NCBI RefSeq assembly: GCF_019059575.1
Contig: NW_024882309.1
Span: 1-64,000 of the forward strand
Length of the DNA stretch: 64,000 nucleotides
From: Amphibalanus amphitrite
Taxonomy: Eukaryota > Arthropoda > Thecostraca > Balanomorpha > Balanidae
Reading direction: 5' to 3'
The notes below the pieces were generated by a model. It ran no database searches, was not told where the DNA came from, and saw only the letters and a program-made list of their open reading frames with translations. The position numbers and the translations under genes are program-made. Positions 12,723 to 22,920 of this stretch are shown piece by piece; within the stretch, counting starts at the first letter, position 1; each line of letters begins with the position of its first letter.

Positions 12723-13215
12723 CTGCACAACCAAGCGGTCGCTGGCGAGGACGTCGGCCGTCTCTGTGGGTAAGGTCATCTGCTCAGCCTTTGTGGAGAT
12801 CAGCAAGACGTCACTAAGATGAAGACTTCGCTGGAGCAGAAGCCGCTGACCCGTGTCCGATCGGGCAGGTCATGCTCGACGGCACGAGCCACAACTCGAA
12901 CGACTCGGTGACATCAACAACATGGTGGAGCAGGTGAATGAGTTTGGCGACGTGTGCGACTGCAAGAAGGGTTGTCTGCGTGTTCTGGCCGGCGGAGCGG
13001 CGACGCTGCGCAGTCTGTGCTGGCGGTGAGCAGCTGGCCGTGGTGACCGCGCGCGCCCACATGCGCCGACAACCTGTGCGGCTTCATCGGCCCGGGACAG
13101 CCCGATGCCGCCCACTATGCGACGCCGACCGCGCACTGTCCGCACGGCCACATGGAGGTGTGCCCGCGCCTTTTGCCCGCACGCCGCTACCTCGCAGCTG
13201 GTCTGCAACCACGCC
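12723..13215 (+). pseudogene. Decayed GC-rich coding-like fragment, unidentified
   Basis: A sharp GC-rich island inside an AT-rich transposon. It starts after a plausible acceptor (TTTTTCTGGCAG) and reads as protein-like segments in different frames, such as SVGKVICSAFVEISKTSL, then DINNMVEQVNEFGDVCDC, then ADNLCGFIGPGQPDAAHYA, separated by stops and shifts. I cannot name the parent gene. Its composition resembles the host exons here, so it may be a gene fragment captured by the 10710-14349 transposon, or a degenerate exon of a transposon gene. Confidence 0.35.
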
Positions 13216-14439
13216 GTCGCCGCCTGTAGCCCGATAACAAAACGGCTGTCTGATAATGCCGCGTGTTCTTTGTGATGTTGCTACTGTGATCGTTGCTACT
13301 GCTGGTCTGAGACTCGATGTTTCCATTCGTCTTTTACATGTTAAGGATTTGATAATGATAAGCTTAGTCCGAGCTTAGGTCGTTTATATCATTTGTTATA
13401 TGGCATATTTTGGATCAAAGCAGTACGACACTGCCTCCTGCTTTTGTGATGTATGCTGGCAAGACGCAGGTTCCGGTCGCAGGTCACCCGGGCCCGGTTC
13501 CAATGTGGTCGGGCTGGCATGCAATAATGTGATGTTGTTTTGCTCGTCTCTGTGTTCCACACTTGATGATGTTTGTGAATCTAACCCACATTGTATAGTA
13601 TTTTTGTTTGTTTGCGGCCGATGGCCTTGTAAGTTGTAACCGTGGCAATACAGTTTTTCCTGCTATAATTCTCCAATATTCAAGGGTGGGTGCATATCTC
13701 TGTATTCACGTATTCCCTTCTCCCAGTACAGTCAGAGAATATCAATTACAGTATTCATACGGATTATTCAAGCCTTATATAATTATTTGAGGTGTGCCGA
13801 ATCCGAAAGACCGATAAAACTACTAGCGGAAAATGTGACATGATGCCATGGGTTTGTGAAAAGTTTAGGTACCACGTAGCATTCAACTTCCTGCATTTCT
13901 GTTTCAACTCAGTTTAACGTATTTCAACGAACATAACATCAAAAATGGCAGCCAGTACCGGCTTCACCTGTCACGGAGAACGCTCAAAAAATTGAGTGTA
14001 GATGCTGGCCGGCACTCAATTTTTTGAGCGCCAGCTGACTGTCGTCTGTCGTGGCGCTCAATTTATTGAGTATCGCAGTCCCGAACGACAAGTGGCGCTC
14101 AAAAATTTGAGCGTCTTTAGGGCATTTTCTTTCCAAAAACACCGATATAAATTATCACGGCGAGTGTTCGAGAAGAAACCTTGTTGCTCTCTCTTGCCAT
14201 TGATACCTTATTTGGATACGATATTTGCCGTAGTGTGACGCTAAAGGCATTGTAAAATACCATTGTTTCGCCTATTCCTTCATAATGGGGCCCGCTCAAT
14301 TTTTTGAGCGCTCAATTTTTTGAGCTTTTCCCCCTTGTGCGTGGGACTGATGTAACCGGTGCCGTAGATCCGTTTGTGGGGAGCTGATGCGCATTAGCGT
14401 AGTGCGTATTTGGAACGGATCGCTCATGTAACCCCGGTA

Positions 14440-14847
14440 ATAGAGTTCAGTGGTATAGCTGCAGAGTTTGGTGAGCTAACTTCACAGGTAATGGGATCAA
14501 GGGTGACTCTGACTGACATTGTCAAGATAAAGGACCATCCTGATTTGTGCAGGGCAAAAATCCTTGACTTAGACCAGAGAACTATCGTACTTGAAAAGGC
14601 AAAGTCACTGAAGGGATCACAGTTTGATCATGTCTATATTCGCAGAGACTTGACTTACAGTCAAAGGCAGGAGCTCAAAGCTAGAAGGGAAAATCAAAAT
14701 CAAAATCAACACGTCCAGGCAGCCCCAGCGAGTGACCCTCAGACACTTGTAGCTGAGAGCACCAGGGCTAACGTCATTGAAGCCATTCAGGCAACTTCAG
14801 CACAGGATAGTGCAGGGACAGTGTCCCAGACCACCCCGGTAAACTAG
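14440..14847 (+). CDS. Partial ORF1 of non-LTR retrotransposon (C-terminal part)
   Basis: About 136 residues from the truncated 5' end to a TAG at 14845-14847. The segment VYIRRDLTYSQRQELKARRE resembles the C-terminal block of the CR1 ORF1 elsewhere in this window (RYITKDLSPEERSKQKELRD), so I call it an ORF1 nucleic-acid-binding protein. A Gln/Asn-rich tail (NQNQNQH) follows. The N-terminal half, where zinc or coiled-coil domains normally sit, is missing, so the element cannot be autonomous. Confidence 0.7.
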   Translation: MEFSGIAAEFGELTSQVMGSRVTLTDIVKIKDHPDLCRAKILDLDQRTIVLEKAKSLKGSQFDHVYIRRDLTYSQRQELKARRENQNQNQHVQAAPASDPQTLVAESTRANVIEAIQATSAQDSAGTVSQTTPVN

Positions 14848-17717
14848 GAAGCCAGTCTGCCAGCTCACGACACACGGCAGTTAGATGTTGCACTGTTAAT
14901 TTAAATGGTGTTTGTAATAAACTGGGTTCGCTCATCAATTTTATAAACCAGCATGATTTGAAAGTTGTCTGTGTCACTGAATCTCATCTAACCTCAACTA
15001 TCAGTAGCTCTTTCATAAATATACCCCATTTTCAACTTTTCCGGAAGGATGTCGTTGGTACGGTTGAGAAACATGGTGTTTGCATTTATGTACATGAGAA
15101 TTTGTTAGTAGATATAATTTCTACCTCAATGGAAAATGCCCTTCTGTTTAAATTGACCAAATACAATGTGTATTTCCTGTGTGTTTATAGGCCACCATCA
15201 AATAGTGTAGCTGAAAACGAAATGCTCTTAGAAGACCTAAAACTCCAGATAAAGAATAGGGAAATTGTGATACTTGGGGATCTAAATCTCCCTAATATTC
15301 AGTGGTGCGAAGTTGGGAGTCGACCAGTGGGTTCCGTTCCTCCAATGGAGAGAGCATTTTTGGATGTATTTGAGTCTGCTGGCCTAATGCAATGGGTCTC
15401 AGAGCCCACTTTCCCCAGGTCTGGAAATATTCTAGATCTTGTACTGACTACTGAGCATGATAGAATGGGTAATTTAGTTGTCGAAGCTCCCATGCCAGCC
15501 TGTGATCATTGTCCCATAGTTTTTGACTATGTGTTCAGTGAAAGTAAAACAGAAGTGTTCTCAGGTCCTGAGAAGTTCGCCTGGCATAAAGGAAATTACA
15601 CAAGATTGAATGAAGAGCTACGGGTAGTCGATTGGGATCACGAGTTAAGGTATTTGAATGCATCTGACTCATTTGATAAATTTAGGGATATAGTCACTGC
15701 TCATGTAGTTGAGAATGTGCCATTGCAAAACAAGAACAATCGCTGTGAACCTCCGTGGCCAACAAAACCGTCTAGAGGATTGCTTAAAGAAAGACATGAA
15801 GCTTGGTTGAAATATAAAAAGGTTCGGTCGGTGGTTGGTCGGACGTCCTCTGCGGCTCGTGATGCGTACAGTCAGTTTGCTGGTGTTAATAAGCGAGTGA
15901 GAAATTTTAATGTTTCATCTCAGGCGTCGTATGAATATTCTATGATTGAAAGATTTCGGGAATCGCCTAAGTCATTGCACTCCTACATAAGATCAAAGAA
16001 AGTAGGAACAATGTCGGTTGGTCCACTTCGGCAAGCGGATGGACATATTTCTTCGGACCCAAAAGTTATGAGCGAATTTCTGGTCTCTTCATTTGCTTCA
16101 GTGTTTGTCAAAGAAGTCCCTGTTTCGCAGGAGCCTCACCAGTGCTATGACGGTGAAATTGAAACATTGCGAATTACTGTTGAGGAGGTCCGCACATATC
16201 TACGCGCCTTAAACCCGAACTCCGCGATGGGTCCCGACTTCCTCCACCCACTGATCTTGAAAAACTGCTCAGATACCCTAAGTTACCCGATTTATGTGAT
16301 TTTCACCCGATCGCTCTCGGAAGGTTTAGTTCCAAGCGCCTGGAAGAGATCCACTGTTGTTCCGCTGTTTAAGAAAGGTAGTCGCTATGACCCTCTCAAT
16401 TATAGGCCAGTGAGTCTCACTGCTGTGTGTTGTAAAACGTTGGAGCGCCTTATTGTGAAGCACATCTACTCGTATTTAGAAGCCAACGAACTTCTGTCTG
16501 TTCACCAGTTCGGGTTTAGACAGGGTAGATCCACGATGGAGCAGCTTATTCTTGTATATGAGGATATCTCAGCCAAAGTAGATGCAGGGCAAACAGTGGA
16601 TCTTGTGCTTTTTGATTATTCAAAGGCTTTCGATGTAGTATGCCACCAAGTTTTGCTTACAAAACTAGAACTCATAGGCATTAAAGGTCAACTTTTATCA
16701 TGGATCTCTTCTTTTCTCTCTGACCGTCTGATGCAAGTGTGTGTTAATGGACTTAACAGTAGCACCAGAAATGTCTACAGCGGTGTTCCACAAGGCTCCG
16801 TGTTGGGACCTTTGTTGTTCTTAATTTATATTAACTTTATAGGTTCTAAACTGTCCTGTTGTTACAAAATATTCGCCGACGATTTAAAATTGTACGCTTC
16901 AGTTACTGTTACTGCTAACTCGATGTCGAATCCCCACACTGATGGAGTGTTACAGAATGACATTGATGTGCTGCACAAGACCTCTGTGTCTTGGGGCTTG
17001 AGGATGAACAAGGAAAAGTGCGTTGTGTTACGTTTTTCCCGCAAATCTAAAAATCAGACTGTTCCTATGTATACTATGGATGGAACTCCACTTCCTGTGT
17101 GCCGTTCACAACGCGATTTAGGTGTATTAGTTGATGTCTCGTTAAAGTTCCATGATCATATTGCTTCTGTGGCTCATAAGGCTTCTGGATTGTCTTATAA
17201 TTTTGCTAAATCTACGGTATGTCGTTCTCGAGACTTTATGCTGTTTTTGCTTAAGACGCACATAAGACCTATACTGGAGTACGCTTCCTGTGTGTGGTGT
17301 ACAGGCTTCATTGACGACATGCGTAGGCTTGAAGGCGTTCAGCGCAGATGGACAAAGCAGATAGAAGGCCTTGAGAATCTGACCTACTTGGAGAGGCTGA
17401 AGGAACTGGACCTATTCTCAGTGCAAGGGCGCCTTCTTCGTGCTGATCTCATTGAATACTGGAAAATTTTCCATGGGAAGAGTTCAATTGCCCCCGGGAA
17501 TATGTTCGTTCAGCCTCTACATCGGGGAACGCGTGGACATAGTTTAAAGATTCATGTGTCGCGCACTCTATCTGACCTGCGTCAGCGCTCTTTCTCGCAA
17601 CGTAGAGTCACTGTGTGGAACAGCCTGCCAGATGATGTCGTGACTTCAGTAGATGTATCCACATTCAAACGGCTGCTGGCCAGAGCGTTAGGCGATCTGC
17701 TATATGATTATGTTTAG
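14811..17717 (+). CDS. ORF2: AP endonuclease-reverse transcriptase
   Basis: The frame opens after a stop at 14808-14810, overlaps the end of ORF1, and runs uninterrupted to TAG at 17715-17717. The endonuclease domain starts CCTVNLNGVCNKLGSL, with VCVTESH, YRPPSNS, ILGDLNLPNIQW and CDHCPIVF. RT motifs are LNYRPVSLT, HQFGFRQGRS, motif A LFDYSKAFD, motif B GVPQGSVLGPLLF and motif C FADD. The conserved C-terminal block (RPILEYASCVW...QRRWTKQI) is present, with no RNase H. The first ATG lies inside the endonuclease domain, so initiation must be non-AUG, reinitiation or frameshift-coupled to ORF1. All visible catalytic residues are kept, so this is a recent copy. It belongs to the CR1/L2/Rex-like group by overall layout; the exact clade is not resolved. 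Confidence 0.9.
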   Translation, partial: CRDSVPDHPGKLGSQSASSRHTAVRCCTVNLNGVCNKLGSLINFINQHDLKVVCVTESHLTSTISSSFINIPHFQLFRKDVVGTVEKHGVCIYVHENLLVDIISTSMENALLFKLTKYNVYFLCVYRPPSNSVAENEMLLEDLKLQIKNREIVILGDLNLPNIQWCEVGSRPVGSVPPMERAFLDVFESAGLMQWVSEPTFPRSGNILDLVLTTEHDRMGNLVVEAPMPACDHCPIVFDYVFSESKTEVFSGPEKFAWHKGNYTRLNEELRVVDWDHELRYLNASDSFDKFRDIVTAHVVENVPLQNKNNRCEPPWPTKPSRGLLKERHEAWLKYKKVRSVVGRTSSAARDAYSQFAGVNKRVRNFNVSSQASYEYSMIERFRESPKSLHSYIRSKKVGTMSVGPLRQADGHISSDPKVMSEFLVSSFASVFVKEVPVSQEPHQCYDGEIETLRITVEEVRTYLRALNPNSAMGPDFLHPLILKNCSDTLSYPIYVIFTRSLSEGLVPSAWKRSTVVPLFKKGSRYDPLNYRPVSLTAVCCKTLERLIVKHIYSYLEANELLSVHQFGFRQGRSTMEQLILVYEDISAKVDAGQTVDLVLFDYSKAFDVVCHQVLLTKLELIGIKGQLLSWISSFLSDRLMQVCVNGLNSSTRNVYSGVPQGSVLGPLLFLIYINFIGSKLSCCYKIFADDLKLYASVTVTANSMSNPHTDGVLQNDIDVLHKTSVSWGLRMNKEKCVVLRFSRKSKNQTVPMYTMDGTPLPVCRSQRDLGVLVDVSLKFHDHIASVAHKASGLSYNFAKSTVCRSRDFMLFLLKTHIRPILEYASCVWCTGFIDDMRRLEGVQRRWTKQIEGLENLTYLERLKELDLFSVQGRLLRADLIEYWKIFHGKSSIAPGNMFVQPLHRGTRGHSLKIHVSRTLSDLRQRSFSQRRVTVWNSLPDDVVTSVDVSTFKRLLARALGDLLYDYV

Positions 17718-17964
17718 TTACACCTACTAGAACTGATAATGCTATTGTGATATAAATGTAAACACTCCGTATTGATGCATTATTCCTGTATTACACACTG
17801 AGGACACACATTTCCAGTTTTGGAGTTGTGTAGTTGTATTTACCGTCTTGTTCATCTTGAAAACTGGCGTGTCCCTTTGTACACGGGTTTCCTTCTACCT
17901 CATCCCTTGCCTGACCTGAGCTGCGAGGTGGAGGAAACCCCACCAGGTAAGAATACCAGGTAAG

Positions 17965-18395
17965 CACCCTATTTTACACCCTTTGCTTTCTGTTTACACG
18001 TGTTACAGGTGCTTTTTTACCAGGGTATATTGAGTTTCTTTACGACATTTGGTTCACACGCCTGGGGATCACACCAATTTCACGCCAACTACTAAGGAAA
18101 ACTTGCTTGTCGGTATCAGCCAAGGCTATATAAACCGTATCAGCATATCAGGTGTTTCTAACATTTGTATTTCAATTTGTGATTTGTGAATGGTTATTCT
18201 AATTTTGTCAATTTTAGATGTTGTGGTGTTGCTGTATCATTACTACTAGATATGTCATGTTCATTTTTATTTTATATCACATTCTATACAATGTCTTAGT
18301 GCTACTTGTATGATAAGGCCTGATGCATAAGCACTAGGCTGTGTAAACCATAAGCTTTTTGTCTTTCAGATCTTGGGCACTACATCTAACTCGAA
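17965..18395. other. MTAP upstream region
   Basis: AT-rich sequence between the retrotransposon 3' end and the MTAP start codon. It contains a TATATAA at 18127-18133 and a good 3' splice site (TTTTTGTCTTTCAG, ending 18369) about 27 bp before the ATG, which suggests an upstream noncoding exon. Confidence 0.4.
18127..18133 (+). promoter_or_regulatory. Possible TATA box for MTAP
   Basis: TATATAA in the context GGCTATATAAACCG, about 260 bp upstream of the MTAP ATG. Together with the 3' splice site at 18369 it would fit a short noncoding first exon. There is no direct evidence of transcription. Confidence 0.25.
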
Positions 18396-21044
18396 ATGGC
18401 AGGGGATGGAGCTCAAGCAAATATAATGGTGAGTTCTCCCCTGTGTGGTAAGCAACAAAGCATTTTGCAATGGGTGATGTGGATGGTACCCCAGGTATAT
18501 GCTGTAGTGTGTAAGATTATTCAATATGGGCAAAATTCCGTTTCTTTGGCCTATCACTATTTGTTTCTGACTGTTGGCAGATCGGCATTATCGGCGGCTC
18601 TGGGTTCTCTGACCCTAGCGCGCTAGGAGTGGAGGACGCCAAGGACGTGGAGTATGACACGCCATTCGGGAAGCCTTCCAGTCCTCTGCTGACAGGCATG
18701 CTGTGTGGTGTACCTGTGGCCGTCCTGGCCAGGTGGGTGCTGGCACACATAAATGGATACCTATCCAATAGGCATTTGTTGATGATGGCAACATTGTGCA
18801 TAAGGCAGTTGTCACAACAATGTATGGGTGCCACTCACTGCCAGGTGGTATTGCACAGCATTCACAGTACTTTTTTGTGGTTGGTGTTTTGTCTATTTGT
18901 GGTTGAAGAGGTAGCATGATTTGCCGATCAACTACTTTTCATGCATATTACTCAGCTCTCGCTCTCCTGTGACGGTCCACTGCGCCCCCCAGACACGGCC
19001 GGCGCCACACGATCCTGCCGAGCGCCGTCAACTACCGTGCCAACGTGTACGCCCTGCGCCGGCACGGCTGCACGCACGTGCTGGTCTCCACCGCGTGCGG
19101 CTCGCTGCGAGAGGAGTACCGTCCCGGCCAGCTGGTGCTGCTCGATCAGTTTATTGATAGGTCAGTCAGACAGACAGGCTGAATTCGAGAGGAGAAACAC
19201 CTACATCGATAGATCAGATTCATCAGCGTATTCCCAGCTACACTCATCGCCCGCTGTTTTAGTGCCTACCTTCTAATCGGTGACCAAACGACCCGGTGCC
19301 CCTGCCAGGACGACCAAGCGTCCGCTGACGTTCTTTGACGGCTCGTGTGACGAGTTTGTCGGCATCTGCCACCTGCCGATGGCCGACCCGTTCTGTGGAG
19401 AGACCGGCGGCGTGCTGCGAGAGGCCGCCAAGGAGCTCGGCATCACCATGCACGATAAGGGTGAGCCGACCGCGCCGGCTCTCGTGGTCTTGGCCGTGGG
19501 ATATTTTATCTAGATGTGAATCTCCATCGGTTATAAATATGACACCAATTTACCGGGTGACTCATGAACTGCACTGTTTTCTTCTACCAGGCACCAGCCA
19601 TATACACTGATGCGTTTGGCAGAGAACCTGGTGTAATTCCTCGCCTTCGCTTTTTAGTTACCAGTGTACTGAAAGTAAATGTTTTTATTTGTGCTATTTT
19701 CAGCGAATGAAGAATGTATTGCGTCATTTTCTGATTAGCGTCTGTTTGTTCGTTTCTGCTCCCTGCACTGCCGTTCCTCCCTCCGTGTTGACCACTGACA
19801 CCCTCTCACTCTCGTCCCGTCCCGTTCCGGCAGGCACCATAGTCACTATCGAGGGCTCCCGCTTCTCCACCCGCGCCGAGAGCCACATGTTCCGCAGCTG
19901 GGGCTGTGACGTCATCAACATGACCACCGTGCCGGAGGTGAGGTGCCCAATCCAACATTCACCAAGTCGGGAACATCATATAACATTTACTCCGTTTTTT
20001 TTTTCGCCTATTCGAGCACTGCGTCTTTCAATAATATCGAACCAGATTTCTAAAAAAAAAAACAAGTGTGACTTCCCTGCTGGTTAAATCTCTCTAAACC
20101 CAAATTCTCTAGTGAACCTCCATGCATGTATCCATGGCTTTAATTGGCTGTGTTTTGCGGTCGGACGTTAATACGACCTGCGCACGTGTCCCTAACATCT
20201 CCGCCCTGCTGTCCTACAGGTAAGATTAGCCAAGGAGGCCGGTCTATGCTACGGCTACCTGATATCCCTGCCCTCCCACAGGTGACCCTGGCCAAGGAGG
20301 CGGGTCTGTGTTACGGTACCCTGACATCCCCGCCGTCCCACAGGTAACCCTGGCCAAGGAGGCGGGCCTGTGTTACGGTACCCATGCCCTGTCCCACAGG
20401 TGACCCTGGCCAAGGAGGCGGGTCTGTGTTACGGTACCCATGCCCTGTCCCACAGGTGACCCTGGCCAAGGAGGCCGGCCTGTATTACGGTACCCTAACA
20501 GTTAACACCTCCGTCCTGTCATACAGGTAACCTTGGCCAAGGAGGCGGGTCTCTGTTACGCTGCCGTGGCCATGTGTACCGACTACGACTGCTGGAGGGA
20601 GGGCGAGGCCGGGGTCGGGGTCGGAGACGTGATGGCCACCTTCAGGGCCAACGTGTCCAGCGTGGTGCGTCTCTTCAAGGAGGCCGTGACCCGCGTGGCC
20701 GCCAGGGACTGGGCGGAGACGCTGCAGAAAAATCAGGTGGGTGTGGGGAACGGAAACTTGGAGCGTGTTTACATATATCGTCATTCGTCATTGAGTCGAT
20801 GTTATCTTGTGTTCGGCTGTTGGCTTTGATGCTCTGTTGCACCATTTCGATGTTACGGTAGCTAGTCATAATAACCTCGATATAATTGTATCGATGTAAT
20901 TATGAGTATGACCGGTGACCAGTGACCATCCGTAGCTGAGCTGAAAGTGTGCGGCGATTGCGGTCTTTATGAAGACTGCCCACTGACCGTCCGTTGTCCA
21001 TTCCGCAGGAGACGGTCACTTCCAACGTGATGCTGCCCAGCTGA
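18396..21044 (+). CDS. MTAP: S-methyl-5'-thioadenosine phosphorylase, seven exons, complete
   Basis: Exons: 18396-18428, 18581-18732, 18993-19160, 19309-19460, 19834-19937, 20527-20736, 21009-21044. Phases agree throughout and give 284 codons plus TGA; human MTAP has 283. The enzyme phosphorolyses methylthioadenosine to adenine and methylthioribose-1-phosphate in methionine and polyamine salvage (cytosolic trimer in known animals). Visible family blocks: IGIIGGSGF (phosphate loop, Ser18 where human has Thr18), [49 protein letters not shown] and CTDYDCW with the purine-site aspartates. The ATG gives [11 protein letters not shown], which aligns with the start of known MTAPs. Oddity: the exon 6 acceptor is preceded by five tandem decoy copies. 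AATAAA follows at 21654. Identity is certain; splice choice at exon 6 is inferred from frame. Confidence 0.96.
20220..20526 (+). repeat. Tandem copies of the MTAP exon 6 splice acceptor
   Basis: Five imperfect copies of the acceptor plus the first 33 exon bases start at 20220, 20282, 20344, 20400 and 20456. The sixth (20527) is the one that joins the real exon. Each begins CAG|GT and encodes the same VTLAKEAGL(C/Y)Y stretch ([11 protein letters not shown] in copy 1). The spacings 62, 62, 56, 56 and 71 are all 2 modulo 3, so reading on from any decoy meets TGA or TAA at the next acceptor. Confidence 0.9.
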
Positions 21045-21653
21045 GTAGTGGAGCTGGGCCCAACCTGAACGGTCCCTGGCCGCAGCTGAGCGCTCAGTGA
21101 CCTCGGCTGACCTCTCAGTGACCCCAGCTGTCCGCCGTCCCTGATACCTGACCTCTGGCTCATATCCGGCGGACTCGGTCGGCGGGACTGCGGCTGCCGA
21201 TGTAGACGGGATAGATGACTCAGTGCTAGCGGCATTTGGCTGTGTTGGTACAGCCTTATTGGACGGGTTGCTATTTTACAGAGCTTTCGTAAAAATTTGG
21301 GTGGTATTGCCTAGTTGCGCGCTTATAAGCATTGGTACCTATGGAAGATTCATTCAGTCCAGTTTGTGACTTTGTGCTAATCGAGCGTAGTCTTTTTTCG
21401 GGTGATTATTTGCCGAATTGTATCATTGTGAAAGGAGAATCTCCATGTGAAGAGAAATATTGTTTTTGATTCCATTCCAGAACTTTGTTATTGTTACGCA
21501 TACTCTTTCTACATGGAATATTTTGATACATTGCCGCTCGTGTAATATTTTTGGTGATTCAATATCACAACAGCATTCGCCATTACAAAGCTGTGCATTG
21601 TAAAACGTGTGTGAGGATCGCTTTTTGTTCAAATCTTTTCGCAGTGCTGTGGG

Positions 21654-21659
21654 AATAAA
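21654..21659 (+). terminator. Probable MTAP polyadenylation signal
   Basis: AATAAA about 610 bp after the MTAP stop codon, followed within about 25 bases by TTGAGATGGTTTCTTG. The span 21045-21680 is therefore a likely 3' UTR. It carries no other coding signal. Confidence 0.55.
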
Positions 21660-21680
21660 CCTGCTTGCATTGAGATGGTT

Positions 21681-22425
21681 TCTTGCAGCGCTCTGCCTGT
21701 GTTATGCTTTTCTGGTTTTGCAGTGAGCTGCAGCGGAGATTCGGCGAAATAATGTCATTATGTAATCCGTTATGTCATTTCTCCCAATATTGTCTATGTG
21801 GCTGTGATAGGTCGTCGCCCGCCGGTACTTGGTACGGAGCTCTCCGTGAAACGGACGCCCGAAGTGTCGCGGCCTTGGCCACGTGGCCTTTCATAGGTGC
21901 TACTTTGCACAGTGCTGCTTTACTCAGTACTCTGCGTGACGCGAGCTACCGGCGTCGATGCTGCCCTTCATTTTCTCTTTAGGGGCTGGTATAGTGGTAC
22001 ACCTCGGCAGTCTAAATCGAGTCCTCAGCAATAAGATGATACCTGGCCTGGCCCTCTGTAATGAATGAGCTACCGCTATGGCTATTGATAGCCTGTGAGC
22101 TACCAGCAATGCCCTGTGCTATAGCTCATCGTATTCACACAGCCGTATGAGCCGTAGCAGGCGTGTACCCGGTATCAGGTATGGCTTTGATTTTGCCGGC
22201 CTGTCAGTTTTTTTCGGAACATATCTCATATGTTAGCTATAGGAAAAGGGGCATATCTTTCATTTGCAATATGCTATTCCAAAAAGCAATCCAAAATTCA
22301 TGCAAAATTATCATAAAGGGGTATGTTTTGTAGAACGGCACTAAATCCTTCAACAAGTTAAAAATTCCTTCACGCTCATCTACCATCAAATGTGCTACCA
22401 AATTCACGCCTAGCTGCCGAGTTTC
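21681..22425. other. Intergenic, nothing recognised
   Basis: Mixed-composition DNA without convincing ORFs or transposon ends. Confidence 0.4.
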
Positions 22426-22799
22426 GCACTATCACGGATCACCTAACGGATCGGCAACTCTCCCCGCTTCCCATTGTTATCGGTGTACCCGCGGAGCGGG
22501 CTGCCATCTAGCGGCGCGGATATCTTCACTAAGGAGGGGAGCCGGCCGCCCGCCGCAACCAGTGTTAAAAGGCACGGGGAAACGGGTGTGAACGCAACAC
22601 CCGTCCGTCGTTTACATCCTCAGGATGTTCAGATCAAGTTCAAATCCTTCTCCTCCACGCAGCAACTCTCGATCCGGACTGGACAGGCAACTTTATCTCA
22701 TGCGGGCTGCTCCCTTGAAGCGCACCACTGCTCCCTAGGGAGCACACCCGTAGCCGGGTGCAGAGAGTGCTTGGGGGGCTGGTCGTCCTGTCCATTGGG

Positions 22800-22920
22800 A
22801 CGGGCTCAGCCCCGGTGACTCTCTAGGGTGCCTGTCCATACCAATGTTTCCCCCAATTCCTATAATCCTTCCGGCTCTGCAATGGTCTCAATGGACCGAA
22901 AGGGCCTAACCCAACAAAAC
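22800..22920 (+). repeat. SINE-like 3' tail, copy 1
   Basis: The stretch CCCCAATTCCTATAATCC ... GACCGAAAGGGCCTAACCCA closely matches 63342-63413. Both are preceded by GGGCTC(A/G)GCCCC. Conserved, oriented tails at two distant sites suggest a SINE or retroelement 3' end. The heads are too diverged for me to delimit. Confidence 0.55.

Larger units (their letters stand above)
10710..14349. mobile_element. CAGTCCC-type inverted-repeat transposon (4-bp TSD) with palindrome arrays
   Basis: Inverted termini of about 60 bp begin CAGTCCCACGCACAAGGGGG at 10710 and end with the inverse at 14349. ATGT is duplicated on both sides (10706-10709, 14350-14353). Just inside both ends are spaced palindromes of the form GCTCAA-N4-5-TTGAGC: about three on the left (10732-10820) and six on the right (13980-14325). 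The body contains a hAT MITE (12241-12532) and a decayed GC-rich coding-like stretch (12723-13215). No transposase is recognised. CAGT ends, a 4-bp duplication and palindrome arrays are shared with the CAGTAGG element, so both may belong to one superfamily. Confidence 0.85.
14438..17964 (+). mobile_element. Non-LTR retrotransposon, 5'-truncated, endonuclease-RT intact
   Basis: It begins inside ORF1 near 14438, has a full ORF2 ending at 17717, and a 3' UTR ending in two copies of ACCAGGTAAG (17942-17951, about 17955-17964). The same two-copy terminus ends a related inner fragment at 37263, which confirms the 3' end. There is no poly(A), as in many CR1/L2-group elements that end in short repeats. 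The 5' end abuts an older repeat ending ATGTAACCCC. No clear target duplication was found. Confidence 0.85.
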
